Positions 1-7,533 are shown, numbered from the stretch's first letter. The stretch is DNA of 64,000 nucleotides from Yinghuangia aomiensis (GCF_039542225.1 NZ_BAABHS010000005.1:186001-250000); one strand, 5' to 3'. Translations and numbers: made by a program. Notes: generated from the letters alone by a model not told the origin.

Positions 1-1
1 C

Positions 2-181
2 CGGTGCGCCGTGGACCTCCCCGGCCGCCTGCGGCTGAGGTCCGGCGTGCCGCTGCTCCCGCCACCCGACGCGTCCCCGCCCGGCACGGCCGGGCCCGCA
101 GGGCCGCCACGACCCCCGACCGCGCCTCCGCCGGCCCCACCGACCGCACCTCCGGCTCCGCCGTCTTCCGGCCCGGCCTAG
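2..181 (+). CDS. C-terminal end of an unidentified Pro/Ala-rich protein (partial)
   Basis: An open frame enters from the left edge and stops at TAG 179-181. Its last 59 residues begin with a short ordinary stretch (DLPGRLRLRSGVPLLPPP) and end in a low-complexity Pro/Ala/Thr tail. Codons end almost entirely in G or C, as in the confirmed genes here. It would converge with the glycosylase-like gene on the other strand, 14 bases away. The family cannot be judged from the tail; proline-rich tails are common on membrane or secreted actinomycete proteins. The alternative is a chance open frame in GC-rich DNA. Confidence 0.4.
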   Translation, partial: RCAVDLPGRLRLRSGVPLLPPPDASPPGTAGPAGPPRPPTAPPPAPPTAPPAPPSSGPA

Positions 182-195
182 TTCGAGGCCGCCGG

Positions 196-1014
196 TCACG
201 CGGGCCGTTCGTCCTCCGGGATCCGCACGAGGATCGTCGCGCGCTTCTCGGCCGGTGTGGCGCCCTGCCGGGAAGCCCACGGTTCGTCGGAGCGCATCCA
301 GGCGGGCAGGCCGGGCGGCAGGTCGGCTTCGGGGATGACGGCGAGGTCGGCCGGGGTCAGGTCGCTGCCGTAGCGGACGAGCGGGGTGGGGGTGTCCGGG
401 TTCGGGACGGCACCGGCGAGGGCGTCGAGGGCGGCGTTCCAGTCCGCGAGCATCTTGGCCATCGCCTGGGCGCGGTCGGTGCCGGAGGCGGCGGCGCTGT
501 CCGGGTAGGTCGGGTGGATGATGTGCCGGTACGCACCGGTGTAGGAAGTACCGTGCGGCGAAGTCGACTTCCAGGCCTGGTAGGCCGTGTCGGCGAGGGA
601 CCCCAGCGCGACGACCACGTGGATGTCGTTGTCGGCCATGACGGCGTCGAGCCAGGCGTTGCGGTAGTCGGCAATGGCCTGGTCGTGGGCGTGCGCGTTG
701 CCGCCGTGCTGGCCGTACACGCTGTAGAGGTACGTGTTGACCATCGTGTAGCCGGCGGTCACCCCGAGCTTGGCCAGGAACCCCTGGATGCGCCGTCCGG
801 CGGTGCCGACGAGGATCCGCCGGGCGATGGCCTCGTGGGCCGCGGGATCCTGGCCGATCACCAGCACCTTCGCGGTGCCGTCGAGCCGCCCGCGGTGGAA
901 GACCGGCCCCCACTCGGTGCGGAAGTCGCCGCTGGGGTAGGTCTCGTCGCCGGGGTGGCGGCGGACCAGCGAAGCGTAGGGCTCGCGGCCGTAGCCGGGG
1001 TCGAAGTCGTGCAC
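196..1014 (-). CDS. Uracil-DNA glycosylase superfamily protein
   Basis: A 272-residue protein resembling the uracil-DNA glycosylase superfamily. The motif-1-like segment VIGQDPAAHE is near residues 52-61, where this superfamily carries its water-activating GQDP/GEAP-type loop. The later segment HPTYP (near residue 168) matches the usual HP motif at the DNA-intercalating loop. Such enzymes remove uracil or other damaged bases from DNA in the cytoplasm, giving abasic sites for base-excision repair. The start is ATG at 1014. It stands alone, with no partner gene beside it. The activity is inferred from the motifs; an inactive or differently specific member (UdgX-like, for example) cannot be excluded. 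Confidence 0.72.
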   Translation of the reverse strand: MHDFDPGYGREPYASLVRRHPGDETYPSGDFRTEWGPVFHRGRLDGTAKVLVIGQDPAAHEAIARRILVGTAGRRIQGFLAKLGVTAGYTMVNTYLYSVYGQHGGNAHAHDQAIADYRNAWLDAVMADNDIHVVVALGSLADTAYQAWKSTSPHGTSYTGAYRHIIHPTYPDSAAASGTDRAQAMAKMLADWNAALDALAGAVPNPDTPTPLVRYGSDLTPADLAVIPEADLPPGLPAWMRSDEPWASRQGATPAEKRATILVRIPEDERPA

Positions 1015-1046
1015 CGGGGCTCCTGTTGTTGCGTGGTGTCCTTCGA

Positions 1047-1280
1047 ATGGGCGCTTGGGGTGCGGCCGGGTCGCGTGACAGCCTTTCCCTCGCGGGCAAG
1101 CACGTCCAGCACGACTGGCTGGGCAACGTCACCGCGCCGTTCCACATGACCAAGGGCGGCTACGTCGTCACCAGCCGCCAGGGCAAGGTCCACCAGGAGT
1201 TCGGCAAGGCCTACCCGGACTGGCGCAAGCACACCAAGGCCGCCGACACGGCCAGGTCCGCGCGGCGTGCGCGGACCTGA
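1047..1280 (+). CDS. Small hypothetical protein or gene remnant
   Basis: A short frame (about 77 residues from ATG 1047) ending at TGA 1278-1280. The part from about 1095 onward looks coding: a well-formed polar/aromatic segment with HDWLGNV, TKGGYVV and KAYPDWRKH. The first residues do not, and there is no good ribosome site. It converges with the LysM gene. I do not recognise the family. The sharp change in quality suggests the 3' end of a gene whose front was lost, rather than an intact gene. Confidence 0.3.
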   Translation: MGAWGAAGSRDSLSLAGKHVQHDWLGNVTAPFHMTKGGYVVTSRQGKVHQEFGKAYPDWRKHTKAADTARSARRART

Positions 1281-1315
1281 ACTCGGTGTCCCGGCACGGT
1301 CGGACCTCGGCGAGG

Positions 1316-1657
1316 TCAGACCTTGGCCGGCATGGACTTGGCGACGATCAGCTTCTGGCCGATGTTGATGAGGTCCTTGTTGGGAATCTTGTTCCAGGTG
1401 ACGAGCTGCGGGACCGTGGTGCCGAACCGCAGGGCGATGGCCGACAGCGTGTCGCCGGACTTCACCGTGTAGATCGTCTCGTGCGGGGCGTCGGATTCGT
1501 CGACGATGAGCACCTGGCCGATGTTGATGAGGTCCGGATCTGGAATTTTGTTCCATTTCACGAGTTCCTCGACGGTGGTGCCGAACCTGCCGGCGATCGC
1601 GAAGAGCGTGTCGCCGGACTTCACGGTGTATCGGGTGACATTCATTGTTGTGGTCAT
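1316..1657 (-). CDS. Small protein with two LysM domains and no export signal
   Basis: A 113-residue protein that is essentially two LysM repeats: YTVKSGDTLFAIAGRFG (about residues 10-26, first repeat running to about 53) and YTVKSGDTLSAIALRFG (about 63-79, second repeat to about 107). LysM repeats bind N-acetylglucosamine-containing glycans such as peptidoglycan. The start is ATG 1657. A longer frame exists upstream, but its residues are low quality and add no hydrophobic segment. With no signal peptide or membrane span, the protein would either stay cytoplasmic or leave by an unusual route. LysM proteins also occur as structural parts of phage tails and contractile injection systems. It is divergent from an OmpA-like gene, also without a signal, and the two may work together. 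Confidence 0.75.
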   Translation of the reverse strand: MTTTMNVTRYTVKSGDTLFAIAGRFGTTVEELVKWNKIPDPDLINIGQVLIVDESDAPHETIYTVKSGDTLSAIALRFGTTVPQLVTWNKIPNKDLINIGQKLIVAKSMPAKV

Positions 1658-1809
1658 ATTTGTCGCCCTACCCCGACTTCCGACGTGCGACGACCCTGCG
1701 CCGGTTTTACCGTGGCAGTGAGGGACGATGACCGGTCCGTGCGGGCAATCCCGGGCGGGGGGTGCGGACTTGCCCCTCGACACGCCAAGCATTTTGAGGA
1801 GTGACAGTC

Positions 1810-2316
1810 ATGCCTGTCACGCTGCCCCCAGACCTTCACAGCCTGATCATCGACGGGTTCGGCGACCACGACACCGATGTCGGTGCGGCGTTCGACAACA
1901 GCTCGGAAGACGAGCAGCAGAAGATCCACGAGCAGGTGGTCGCCGCCGCCGTCGGCGCGGAAATCATCGAGGAGCAAGGCAAGTTCTGCGCGGTCACGAT
2001 CATCGCCCACTCGGACCGGGTGGACAACGCGGCCTCGGCCGACGAAGCGCGCGCGGACGAGCTGGACATCAGCGTCCAGCGCGGCGACAACGCGGTCACC
2101 TGGCTCTTCGAGAAGATCCAGGGACTCCTGGAGGCGGCCGGGGCACCGGTCCCGCAGACGCAGGACGACCTGCAGTCCGTCAACATCTTCCGGGTCGCCG
2201 CCGGCGCGGCGCACCTGGTGGTGACCAATCCCGTCTCCGACGACGATCGCCGGCAGAACCGCCGGGTGGAGTTCGCGGTGGCGTCGTTCGCACCGGTCCC
2301 GGCGCCGGTCCTGTGA
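1810..2316 (+). CDS. OmpA-like domain protein without export signal
   Basis: A 168-residue protein whose layout matches the OmpA C-terminal (peptidoglycan-binding) fold: a strand and turn FCAVTIIAHSDR (about residues 59-70) at the usual GHTD position, an alpha-helical spacer, and the closing RRQNRRVEF segment (about 149-157), which is the family's NRRVE signature. No signal peptide or membrane anchor is present, unlike typical OmpA-domain proteins. The start is ATG 1810, served by GAGGAG at 1796-1801; the GTG at 1801 lies on top of that site. It is divergent from the two-LysM gene with 152 bases between them, so the pair may share a control region and a cell-wall-related role. Confidence 0.6.
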   Translation: MPVTLPPDLHSLIIDGFGDHDTDVGAAFDNSSEDEQQKIHEQVVAAAVGAEIIEEQGKFCAVTIIAHSDRVDNAASADEARADELDISVQRGDNAVTWLFEKIQGLLEAAGAPVPQTQDDLQSVNIFRVAAGAAHLVVTNPVSDDDRRQNRRVEFAVASFAPVPAPVL

Positions 2317-2401
2317 CACCGGGGCGGCGGTGCGCCGCTTCCGGCGCCCGGCACAGGGGGCCCACGCGCCATCAGGACGCCGGACCACTTCTTTTGATCA
2401 C

Positions 2402-2417
2402 GTCCCGATAACGGGAC
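2402..2417. promoter_or_regulatory. Inverted repeat upstream of ehuB, candidate operator
   Basis: GTCCCG-ATAA-CGGGAC is a perfect 6-bp inverted repeat with a 4-base spacer, in the 363-base gap between the OmpA-like gene and ehuB. The gap is A/T-richer than its surroundings (runs such as CAAAAGTTACCTAACG at 2450-2465), as expected of a promoter. No other gene fits there. Ectoine-uptake operons are usually controlled by a MocR/GntR or MarR-type regulator; none is encoded next to this operon, so which protein binds is unknown. Confidence 0.4.
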
Positions 2418-2679
2418 CGAACCACGAGGTCGAACACTTAGCCGGGGAACAAAAGTTACCTAACGTCCAAAAAAGGAAATATCGGGTGGCCGAGCGGCCG
2501 CGATTGGCAACGAACCGGCCACGACTCGCCGGAATGAGGTTTATTCGCGGCCTTTGGCACCCCGCCTGACAGCCCCTAACGTCGCACCTCGTTCCGGCCG
2601 CGGCACCCGCCGCTCCCGGCCGGAATGCCTGCTCGTCCGACGGCAGTGCCCGCTCGCCACAAGCAAGGAGATGCGCGGC

Positions 2680-3633
2680 TTGGCTGTCCGCAACGCCAGA
2701 CCTCCGTTCCACCCGTTCACCGCCGGAATATCCCGGCGCCGCTTCCTGCGCGGCACAGCAGGAGCCGGGCTGGCGGTCGCCGCCGCCGGCACCGCGGTCG
2801 CGACCAGCGGATGCGCCCGCGTCGACCTCACCGACGAACCCGGCGGCGGCACGCTGCTCAAACGTTTGCGCGACCGCGGATCGGTACGCGTCGGCTTCGC
2901 CAACGAAGCCCCCTACAGCTTCCTTGACAAGAACGCCGATCTCACCGGCGAGGCGGCCGAGTTGGCGAAGGTGATCTTCGAGCGCCTGGGCGTTCCGAAG
3001 GTCGACCCGGTGCCCGCCGACTTCGGCGCGCTGATCGCGGGCCTGCGCTCCGGCCTGTTCGACATCATCGGCGCCGGGATGTCGGTCACGCCCAAGCGCT
3101 GCGAGGCCGTGGCGTTCACCGACCCGGAGTTCAACGCGTCCGAGGCGTTCCTGGTGCCCCGCGGCAACCCCAAAGGCCTGAAGACGATGGCCGACGCCGC
3201 GGCGTCGGGGGCCACCGTCGGCGTCCTGCTGGGCGCGGTGGAAGCGGACATCGCCGAGAAGAGCGGCGTCCCCGACGGGAAGATCGTGCGGTTCGCCGAC
3301 CAGCCGAGCGCCTTCGACGGCGTGGCGGGCGGACGCGTGGACGCCGTGGCGCTGACCTCGATCTCGCTGCGCTGGGGGCTGAAGCAGCGGTCCGGCCTGA
3401 ACCTGGAGGTCACCCCGCCCTACCGGCCGATCGTCGACGGCCAGGAATTCCTGGCCGCGGCAGGAGCGTTCGCGGTGCGGCCGGACCAGACCGGGTTCGT
3501 CGAAGCGTTCAACCGCGAACTGCACGTGCTCCGCGACAGCGGCGAACTGCTGCGCATCCAGCAGCCGTTCGGCTTCACCAAGGACGACGTGCCGGCTCCG
3601 GACCTGACCGCGGAGAAGGTGTGCCAGGGATGA
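2680..3633 (+). CDS. ehuB: Ectoine/hydroxyectoine ABC transporter, substrate-binding lipoprotein
   Basis: Extracellular solute-binding protein of the amino-acid/ectoine family 3 type, which captures the compatible solutes ectoine and hydroxyectoine for import. The N-terminus has a twin-arginine motif (SRRRFL, about residues 17-22), a hydrophobic stretch, and a lipobox ending in TSGC. It should therefore be exported folded by Tat and lipid-anchored outside the membrane. Family features include VRVGFANEAPYSF at the start of the mature domain and the ligand-loop segment FTDPEF. The start chosen is TTG 2680, nine bases after AAGGAG; the ATG at 2671 abuts that site. It is first in a four-gene operon followed by two permeases and the ATPase, which is the standard Streptomyces ehu order. 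Confidence 0.87.
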   Translation: MAVRNARPPFHPFTAGISRRRFLRGTAGAGLAVAAAGTAVATSGCARVDLTDEPGGGTLLKRLRDRGSVRVGFANEAPYSFLDKNADLTGEAAELAKVIFERLGVPKVDPVPADFGALIAGLRSGLFDIIGAGMSVTPKRCEAVAFTDPEFNASEAFLVPRGNPKGLKTMADAAASGATVGVLLGAVEADIAEKSGVPDGKIVRFADQPSAFDGVAGGRVDAVALTSISLRWGLKQRSGLNLEVTPPYRPIVDGQEFLAAAGAFAVRPDQTGFVEAFNRELHVLRDSGELLRIQQPFGFTKDDVPAPDLTAEKVCQG

Positions 3634-3658
3634 CCCGACGAAGCGGGGAGGCACGCAT

Positions 3659-4357
3659 ATGACCTCCGGACAGCTCAGGCTCCTGCTCGAAGGCGCCCTC
3701 AACACCATCTACCTGACCCTCGGCGGCACCGGGATCATGCTGGTGCTCGCCCTGGTCGCGGGCATCGCCCGTACGCACGGCAATCGCCCGGTCCGCTTCC
3801 TGGCCGGCTGCTACATCGAGGTCTTCCGCGGCCTGCCGGTGCTGGTCCTGGCGTTCTGGTTCGTGTTCGCCCTGCCCGCGCTCGGCTGGCAGCTCGCGCC
3901 GCTGTGGGCGGGCATGCTCGCACTCGGCCTCAACATGGGCGCCTATGCCGCGGAAGTCGTCCGCGGCGCGATCCAGGCGGTGCCGCCCGGGCAGACCGAG
4001 GCCGGGATCGCCCTCAACCTGTCGCGGTGGCAGCGCATCCGCTACGTCGAGGTCCCGCAGGCCTACGTCGCGATGCTGCCGCCCCTCGGCAACAACCTCA
4101 TCGAACTGCTGAAGGCGTCCGCCGCGGTGTCGATCGTGTCGATCCCCGACCTGACCTTCAACGGCCAGCTCATCCGCATGTCTTCCGGTGAGACCACGCT
4201 GGTCTTCACCGGCCTGCTCTTCGGCTACGCGGTGATCGCGCTGGTGCTCACCGCACTCATGCGCCTGCTGGAGCGACGCGCCGTGCGCTCGCTGGGCCGC
4301 GTCCCCGAGCCGGGGATGCTGCGACGGATGCTGCGACGGGCGGAGGCGACGGCATGA
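3659..4357 (+). CDS. ehuC: Ectoine/hydroxyectoine ABC transporter permease EhuC
   Basis: A 232-residue polar-amino-acid-type (HisMQ) permease forming half of the membrane channel for ectoine import. The N-terminal segment LLLEGALNTIYLTLGGTGIM begins the first span. The cytoplasmic EAA-type loop is visible around AIQAVPPGQTEAGIALNLS (about residues 103-121), where the ATPase docks. Three to five membrane spans are evident, and the C-terminus is short and basic. It starts at ATG 3659 after GGGGAGG, 25 bases after ehuB. Its stop overlaps the start of ehuD (ATGA), implying translational coupling and equal amounts of the two permeases. Confidence 0.86.
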   Translation: MTSGQLRLLLEGALNTIYLTLGGTGIMLVLALVAGIARTHGNRPVRFLAGCYIEVFRGLPVLVLAFWFVFALPALGWQLAPLWAGMLALGLNMGAYAAEVVRGAIQAVPPGQTEAGIALNLSRWQRIRYVEVPQAYVAMLPPLGNNLIELLKASAAVSIVSIPDLTFNGQLIRMSSGETTLVFTGLLFGYAVIALVLTALMRLLERRAVRSLGRVPEPGMLRRMLRRAEATA

Positions 4358-5016
4358 GCTGGGACTGGGACTACGCCTGGGACATCGTCCCCGACCTGTG
4401 GGACGGCATGAAGGTCGCGCTTGAGGCGACCGCATACGGCTACCTGATCGCGCTCGCCCTCGGCCTCGGCCTCGCGCTCCTGCGGCGCTCGCGCCACCGC
4501 CTGGTGGCGGTGCCGATCGCGCTGGTCTCGGAGTTCGTCCGCTCGACGCCGCTCCTCGTCCAGCTGTTCTTCATGTTCTCGGTCCTGCCGACGATCGGCC
4601 TCGACTGGGAGCCGCTCACGGTCGGTGCGGTGACGCTGGGCATCCACTACGCGACGTACACCTCCGAGGTGTTCCGCTCCGGCATCGACAACGTGCCCGC
4701 CGGCCAGTGGGAGGCGGCAACCGCGCTGAACCTGCCGCGGCGGCGCGTGTGGACCTCGGTGATCCTGCCGCAGGCCGTGCCGCGGGTGATCCCGGCCCTC
4801 GCGAACTACCTGATCGCGATGTTCAAGGACACCCCGCAGCTCATCGCCATCACCGTGCTGGAGGTGTTCTCCACCGCCCGCGAGCTGAACGCGGAGACCT
4901 TCCGCACGCTGGAGCCGTTCACGATGGCGGGCCTCTTCTACCTCGTCGTCACGCTCGTGATGTCCGGCCTGGCGAAGCTCGTCGAACGCCGCTTCGGCCT
5001 GGTGAGGCAGACATGA
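4354..5016 (+). CDS. ehuD: Ectoine/hydroxyectoine ABC transporter permease EhuD
   Basis: A 220-residue second permease of the ehu importer. It has the typical acidic/aromatic N-terminus (MSWDWDYAWDIVPDLWDG), the conserved EFVRSTPLLVQLFF segment in the second span, and the ATPase-docking loop IDNVPAGQWEAATALNLP (about residues 110-127). ATG 4354 overlaps the ehuC stop by four bases. At its own end the stop overlaps the ATG of a 27-codon frame (5013-5096), which in turn overlaps ehuA, so the whole operon can be read by coupled translation. Confidence 0.86.
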   Translation: MSWDWDYAWDIVPDLWDGMKVALEATAYGYLIALALGLGLALLRRSRHRLVAVPIALVSEFVRSTPLLVQLFFMFSVLPTIGLDWEPLTVGAVTLGIHYATYTSEVFRSGIDNVPAGQWEAATALNLPRRRVWTSVILPQAVPRVIPALANYLIAMFKDTPQLIAITVLEVFSTARELNAETFRTLEPFTMAGLFYLVVTLVMSGLAKLVERRFGLVRQT

Positions 5017-5096
5017 GCCGCGTCCGGGAGCACGAGCCCCCGCACCCGGAACGGACAGACGACCCGCACGCCCCGGAACAGGAGGACTCCCGATGA
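5013..5096 (+). CDS. 27-residue micro-ORF coupling ehuD to ehuA
   Basis: ATG 5013 overlaps the ehuD stop and TGA 5094-5096 overlaps the ehuA ATG, both as ATGA. The encoded peptide is strongly charged and proline/histidine-rich (begins MSRVREHEPPHPERTDD) with no hydrophobic segment. Such perfectly fitted overlaps at both ends are unlikely by chance alone, so translation probably crosses the gap and assists ehuA. However, ehuA also has its own AGGAGG (5080-5085) inside this frame. Whether the peptide itself has a role is unknown. Confidence 0.4.
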   Translation: MSRVREHEPPHPERTDDPHAPEQEDSR

Positions 5097-5914
5097 CGGA
5101 GACCGCAGCCGCCGAAGCGGCAGACGAGAGCAAGCAGCCGTCGACCGCCATCGTCGCGTTCGAGAACGTCGAAAAGCGCTTCGGCGACCAGACCGTGCTC
5201 GACAACCTGTGCTTCGACGTGGCACCGGGCGAACGCGTCACGCTCATCGGCCCCAGCGGCTCGGGCAAGACCACCATCCTGCGCATGCTGATGACCCTGA
5301 CGCGCCCGGACAACGGCATCGTCCGGATCGACGGCGAGCCCCTGTTCCACGAACAGCGCGGCGACCGGCTCGTTCCCGCGTCGGACAAGCACGTCCGGGC
5401 CCTGCGCAGCCGGATTACCATGGTGTTCCAGCAGTTCAACCTCTTTCCGAACATGAAGGTGCTGCGCAACGTCACCGAGGCCCCGGTCCGGGCCCACGGC
5501 GTCCCCAAGGCCGAGGCCGAGGAACGCGCCGCGTCCCTCCTCGAACTCGTGGGCCTGCGCGACAAACTCGACGCCTACCCGGCGCAGCTCTCCGGCGGCC
5601 AGCAGCAACGTGTGGCCATCGCCCGCGCGTTGGCCGTACAGCCGGACATCCTGCTGCTGGACGAGGTCACCTCGGCGCTCGACCCGGAGATCGCAGCCGA
5701 AGTCCTCGACGTCCTCCGCGAGGTGGCCCGCACCACCGACGTCACCATGCTCTGCGTCACGCACGCCATGCGCTTCGCCCGCGACGTCTCCAACCGCGTC
5801 CTGATGTTCTGCGACGGCAAAATCGTCGAATCCGGTTCACCCGAGCAGCTCTTCGGCGACCCGCGGCACGAACGGACCCGGCGCTTCCTGAAGTCGGTGC
5901 TCGAGGAGGCGTGA
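5093..5914 (+). CDS. ehuA: Ectoine/hydroxyectoine ABC transporter ATP-binding protein
   Basis: A 273-residue ABC ATPase of the polar amino acid (GlnQ/HisP-like) group that powers ectoine import from the cytoplasmic face. Visible motifs in order: Walker A GPSGSGKTT (about residues 54-62), Q-loop region VFQQFNLFPNM (about 111-121), signature LSGGQQQR (about 165-172), Walker B ILLLDEVTSALDPE (about 185-198) and switch histidine in VTHAM (about 222-226). ATG 5093 follows AGGAGG by seven bases. The operon ends here; the next gene converges only four bases away. The ectoine-degradation genes (eutABCDE) that often follow ehuA are absent. Confidence 0.87.
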   Translation: MTETAAAEAADESKQPSTAIVAFENVEKRFGDQTVLDNLCFDVAPGERVTLIGPSGSGKTTILRMLMTLTRPDNGIVRIDGEPLFHEQRGDRLVPASDKHVRALRSRITMVFQQFNLFPNMKVLRNVTEAPVRAHGVPKAEAEERAASLLELVGLRDKLDAYPAQLSGGQQQRVAIARALAVQPDILLLDEVTSALDPEIAAEVLDVLREVARTTDVTMLCVTHAMRFARDVSNRVLMFCDGKIVESGSPEQLFGDPRHERTRRFLKSVLEEA

Positions 5915-5918
5915 GCCC

Positions 5919-6629
5919 TCATCCGGTCGCCAAGGGACGGGCCTTCGCCGCCGCCTGCGTGTAATAGGCGACGGCAAGCTGCGAGGAACCGCTTCCGACC
6001 TGGAAATAGACGTAGCCGAGGATCACCGGGCCGAGCTTCTCGACGGCCACGTAGCCGTTGATTTGGACACCCTGATAGGTGCCGTCCAGCCGCAGTGCGG
6101 CCGACCCGGGTCCGCCGAAGTTCATCGGGGTGCCGTCGAAGGTCAGCGCGGCGGTTCCCTCGCTGCGGAACGTCAGCGAGCGGCACTGGGCCACCGCGGC
6201 CCGCAGTTGCTCGTATCCATTGGCCAACGCGGCCTGGTCCGCGGTGGTGGCCAAGGTCTCCGCGAGGTAGGGCCCCTGGTCGCCTGCGGTGAACGCCGCC
6301 TCGACCTGGGTCCCCTCGGGGCCGGAGGGAGCATTCAGCATGCCCGCCAGGGGTTCGCAACCGGTCACCGTCGTCGCGGCGGTGCCGCCGGTGGACGTCG
6401 CGGGCGTGAACGGCGGGCCCAAATCCGCAGCCGTCAGAAGCGCCGCCTGCATCTCGGCCGCCGTGGGCGCGCCCGGATCGGATGCCGGGGCGCTCACGCC
6501 GGGTGCGGCGGCGACGTAGCCGGTGGAGCCTGCCGCCAACAGGCCCAGCACCGCCAGCAGCCCGGCGATCACCGGCCATCGCCGGAAACCGCGGAAGAAG
6601 CAGCCATGCCCAGGTCGAACCATGCCCAT
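5919..6629 (-). CDS. Secreted or membrane-anchored protein with PknH-like sensor domain
   Basis: A 236-residue protein with one N-terminal hydrophobic segment (WPVIAGLLAVLGLLAAGSTG, about residues 18-37), which could be an uncleaved anchor or signal peptide, followed by an extracytoplasmic domain. The domain resembles the mycobacterial PknH extracellular sensor fold: it starts with a conserved AALLTAADLGPPF-like segment, has single cysteines near residues 92 and 149 that could form a disulfide, and ends in a VEKLGPVILGYVYFQVG strand pair. Here it is free-standing with no kinase attached, as is common in Streptomyces. The ligand is unknown. No clear ribosome site is seen, so the exact start is uncertain. 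Confidence 0.6.
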   Translation of the reverse strand: MGMVRPGHGCFFRGFRRWPVIAGLLAVLGLLAAGSTGYVAAAPGVSAPASDPGAPTAAEMQAALLTAADLGPPFTPATSTGGTAATTVTGCEPLAGMLNAPSGPEGTQVEAAFTAGDQGPYLAETLATTADQAALANGYEQLRAAVAQCRSLTFRSEGTAALTFDGTPMNFGGPGSAALRLDGTYQGVQINGYVAVEKLGPVILGYVYFQVGSGSSQLAVAYYTQAAAKARPLATG

Positions 6630-6728
6630 CGCCCGGCCGAAGTCCGGTGCGTTCGCGCACCACGATCAGTGACTCCAGTTTCCCACCGGTGACCGCCGCG
6701 GTCGCGCGGAAGGCGTCCGGGCGGGCCG

Positions 6729-6926
6729 GTGTCCGCCAACCACAGCCTGCACCCGTACATCGACGTGGTGGACGACGGGCTCGTGGTCGCGACCGAAGGC
6801 GAACGTGGGGTCATGGCCGCCGACGAGATCGGCCGCCTGACCGCAGACCTCGCCGCGACCGGCGGCTGGCGGGACGGGCTGCCCCAGGAACTGTTCACGG
6901 TCCGGTGGCTCGACCACGCGGGATAG
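6729..6926 (+). CDS. Small hypothetical protein
   Basis: A 65-codon frame from GTG 6729, divergent from the PknH-like gene. It shows a plausible compact fold: HPYIDVVDDGLVVAT, then an amphipathic helix (MAADEIGRLTADLAATGG) and an aromatic end. No membrane segment or known motif is seen and the ribosome site is weak. I do not recognise the family. It may be intact or the tail of a lost gene. Confidence 0.35.
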   Translation: MSANHSLHPYIDVVDDGLVVATEGERGVMAADEIGRLTADLAATGGWRDGLPQELFTVRWLDHAG

Positions 6927-6959
6927 TCGTCCAGCCCCCGACGCAGGGCTCCGCCGGGG

Positions 6960-7205
6960 TTACCGACGCGCGCGTCCCTCCGTCACCGTGCACGCGCGGA
7001 ACGCCTTGCCCGCCACCGGCAGCCGCATCAGCGGGGCGATCGGGCAGAGGTCCAGGACGCCGGTCGCGAGCGGAAGGACACCGAACGCGGCCAGCGCCCA
7101 CCAGCCGCCGCCGGCGCTCGCACCGGCGGCGATCATGGCCAGCCCCATCCCCGAGCGGACGACCCGGCCCTTCCGGCCACCCATGAAGACAACGAATCGG
7201 CGCAT
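6960..7205 (-). CDS. DUF2892-type small membrane protein
   Basis: An 81-residue two-span membrane protein resembling DUF2892 / the membrane domain of YgaP. It opens with GGRKGRVVRSGMGLAM, has two hydrophobic helices, and ends the second with the family's CPIAPLMRLP signature. The related YgaP protein joins this membrane domain to a rhodanese (sulfur transfer) domain; here the rhodanese part is missing. The start is ATG 7205, five bases after GAGGAG; the upstream in-frame GTG is less well placed. A CsoR/CstR-like operator lies 49 bases upstream, suggesting control by copper or reactive sulfur. Confidence 0.68.
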   Translation of the reverse strand: MRRFVVFMGGRKGRVVRSGMGLAMIAAGASAGGGWWALAAFGVLPLATGVLDLCPIAPLMRLPVAGKAFRACTVTEGRARR

Positions 7206-7253
7206 GCTCACTCCTCAGCCGCGGGCGCGGTGCCCGGCCACGATGTTCGAAAA

Positions 7254-7269
7254 ATACCCCCCCGGGTAT
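7254..7269. promoter_or_regulatory. CsoR/CstR-like operator (ATACCC-N4-GGGTAT)
   Basis: A perfect inverted repeat ATACCC-CCCC-GGGTAT with a G/C-only centre, 49 bases upstream of the DUF2892 start. G/C-tract palindromes flanked by TA/AT steps are typical of CsoR-family repressors, which respond to Cu(I) or, in the CstR branch, to persulfides. DUF2892 and rhodanese genes are frequent CstR targets. No csoR-like gene is in the window, so the regulator must be encoded elsewhere. Confidence 0.55.
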
Positions 7270-7477
7270 CGTCGAGCATACGGCATGGCTGCGGACGGGC
7301 CGTCGGAGCGGGAGGCCGCGCGGGCAACCCACCGAGCGGAGAACCCGCGCGGGCAGGCGGGGCGGGGGCTCCACCCTGACAGGCCGGGCCGTCGGGACGG
7401 GACGCCGTGCAGGCGATCCAGGGCAGACAGAGGAGGACTTCACGCGGGCAGGACAACCGTCGGGGCGGCCCCGCGCG

Positions 7478-7533
7478 CAGGCAGTCCCGGGCAGGCAGTC
7501 CCGGGCAGGCAGTCCCGGGCAGGCAGTCCCGGG
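7478..7533. repeat. Four perfect 14-bp tandem repeats
   Basis: CAGGCAGTCCCGGG is repeated exactly four times (7478-7491, 7492-7505, 7506-7519, 7520-7533), then breaks off as CAGGCGG. Each unit contains the palindrome CCCGGG. Related CGGGCAGG words occur back to about 7340. The array sits in the 425-base gap upstream of the surface-protein gene and encodes nothing convincing. It could change copy number by slippage. Confidence 0.85.

Noticed and set aside
2398..3708. A 436-codon minus-strand frame opposite ehuB
   Set aside because: Composition typical of an antisense shadow, no ribosome site or motif, and ehuB is certain.
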